Part shown: piece after piece, positions 21,051-21,540 of the stretch | Layout: each line of letters starts with the position of its first letter | Position numbering within the stretch: the stretch's first letter is position 1 | Source: Oscillospiraceae bacterium | GTDB lineage: Bacteria > Bacillota > Clostridia > Oscillospirales > Oscillospiraceae | Assembly: GCA_028705905.1 (NCBI GenBank) | Contig: JAQWCP010000006.1 | Span: 1 to 21,540 of the forward strand | Reading direction: 5' to 3' | DNA: 21,540 bases | Notes under the pieces: generated by a model | Told to the model about the DNA's origin: nothing | Database searches by the model: none | Seen by the model: the letters and a program-made list of their open reading frames with translations, nothing else | Made by a program: the position numbers and the translations under genes

Positions 21051-21540
21051 TTACTTTTTGGATGCCAGATAGGGGGCCATCAGCTTTGCGATGGCCGGAA
21101 TCCGCATGGTCTGGAGATACACCTTGCCCGGTCCGGTGATCACCGTGTCAAACAGGCCCTCGCCGCCCAGCAGCATATTCTTTACGCCCTTGACCATCTG
21201 CACATCCATCTGGCAGGTGGCGTCCATAATGGCCAGCACGCCGGTGTCGCACACCAGCGGCTCACCCGGCTGCAGGTCGTACTCCTGGCAGTAGCCGTCC
21301 ACCTCCAGAAAGACCATGCCCGGGCCGGTGATGCGCTGCATGATAAAGCCCTCGCCGCCCACCATGCCCGCGCCCAGCTTTTTCTGAAAATGCACGGCAA
21401 GCTCCACGCCGTGGGTGGCGCACAGGAAGGCGGATTTCTGGCAGATGATGATCTGGCCGGGCTGCAGCTCCCTGGCCACGAATCTGCCGGGGAAGGAGGA
21501 GGAGAAGGCGATTTCCGCCGGCCCCTGGGCGGGGTAGCGG
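21051..21540 (-). CDS. AIM24/TIGR00266-family protein, 5' end outside window
   Basis: The frame is open to the window edge, giving 163 visible residues of the C-terminal part. It has the family's blocks: GPAEIAFSSSFPGRFVAREL, QKSAFLCATHGVELAVHF, GMVGGEGFIMQRITGPGMVF, LVCDTGVLAIMDATCQMDVQ, and GVKNMLLGGEGLFDTVITGP with GKVYLQTM, ending at PYLASKK. The family forms a compact beta-roll of Gly-rich turns; bacterial members are of unknown function and the mitochondrial Aim24 affects inner-membrane organisation. The GTG at 21479 is internal, not the start. It lies upstream of the lipoprotein in the same direction, and the family often occurs with zinc-ribbon and SPFH genes in Firmicutes. Confidence 0.87.
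   Translation of the reverse strand, partial: RYPAQGPAEIAFSSSFPGRFVARELQPGQIIICQKSAFLCATHGVELAVHFQKKLGAGMVGGEGFIMQRITGPGMVFLEVDGYCQEYDLQPGEPLVCDTGVLAIMDATCQMDVQMVKGVKNMLLGGEGLFDTVITGPGKVYLQTMRIPAIAKLMAPYLASKK

Noticed and set aside
11622..21540. Confident statement that the envelope cluster is mobile-element cargo
   Set aside because: Only one element end is in the window and no relaxase or transfer gene appears. Chromosomal origin is equally possible.

Overview
The window looks like a gut-type Firmicutes genome of class Clostridia. The evidence is strong AGGAGG-type ribosome binding sites, recombinases typical of clostridial integrative elements, a class B sortase, and lipoproteins with canonical lipoboxes. 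It is a mosaic. Bases 1-4146 are visibly AT-rich and read rightward. From about 4150 the DNA is more GC-rich, and nearly everything except one regulator reads leftward.

Region A (1-4146) is the integration end of one mobile element. It holds two small genes and a 212-aa protein of unknown function, an excisionase-like DNA-binding protein, a NUMOD4/HNH endonuclease, a 61-aa Cys-rich protein, a small serine resolvase and a tyrosine integrase. The integrase is cut off immediately after its HGLRH motif, where the end of a second element abuts.

Region B (about 4147-11571) is the end and control module of that second, ICE-like element. It has a 51-aa Cys-rich ORF, three tandem large serine recombinases, a 72-aa protein resembling DUF6870, a gene-free stretch rich in inverted repeats, a short sigma-70-like factor, a divergent XRE regulator, and a cysteine-rich KTR protein. 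No relaxase, coupling protein or type IV secretion gene is visible, so the transfer genes lie outside the window or are lost.

Region C (11622-21540) is a leftward array of envelope genes. In transcription order it encodes an AIM24/TIGR00266 protein (partial), a propeller-like lipoprotein, a degenerate receiver-like protein, a DUF6935-like protein, an SPFH protein with four C-terminal zinc ribbons, a 4-TM protein, a double zinc-ribbon membrane protein, a TPM protein, two more lipoproteins, and a class B sortase that appears frameshifted. The SPFH, zinc-ribbon and TPM trio matches Bacillus subtilis YdjI, YdjG and YdjH, which work with a PspA paralogue (YdjF) in membrane stress. No PspA is visible here; the partners are AIM24, DUF6935, the receiver-like protein and lipoproteins. 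This cluster is the best candidate for an undescribed system. Whether it is cargo of the Region B element or chromosomal DNA next to it cannot be decided, because the far element end is not in the window.
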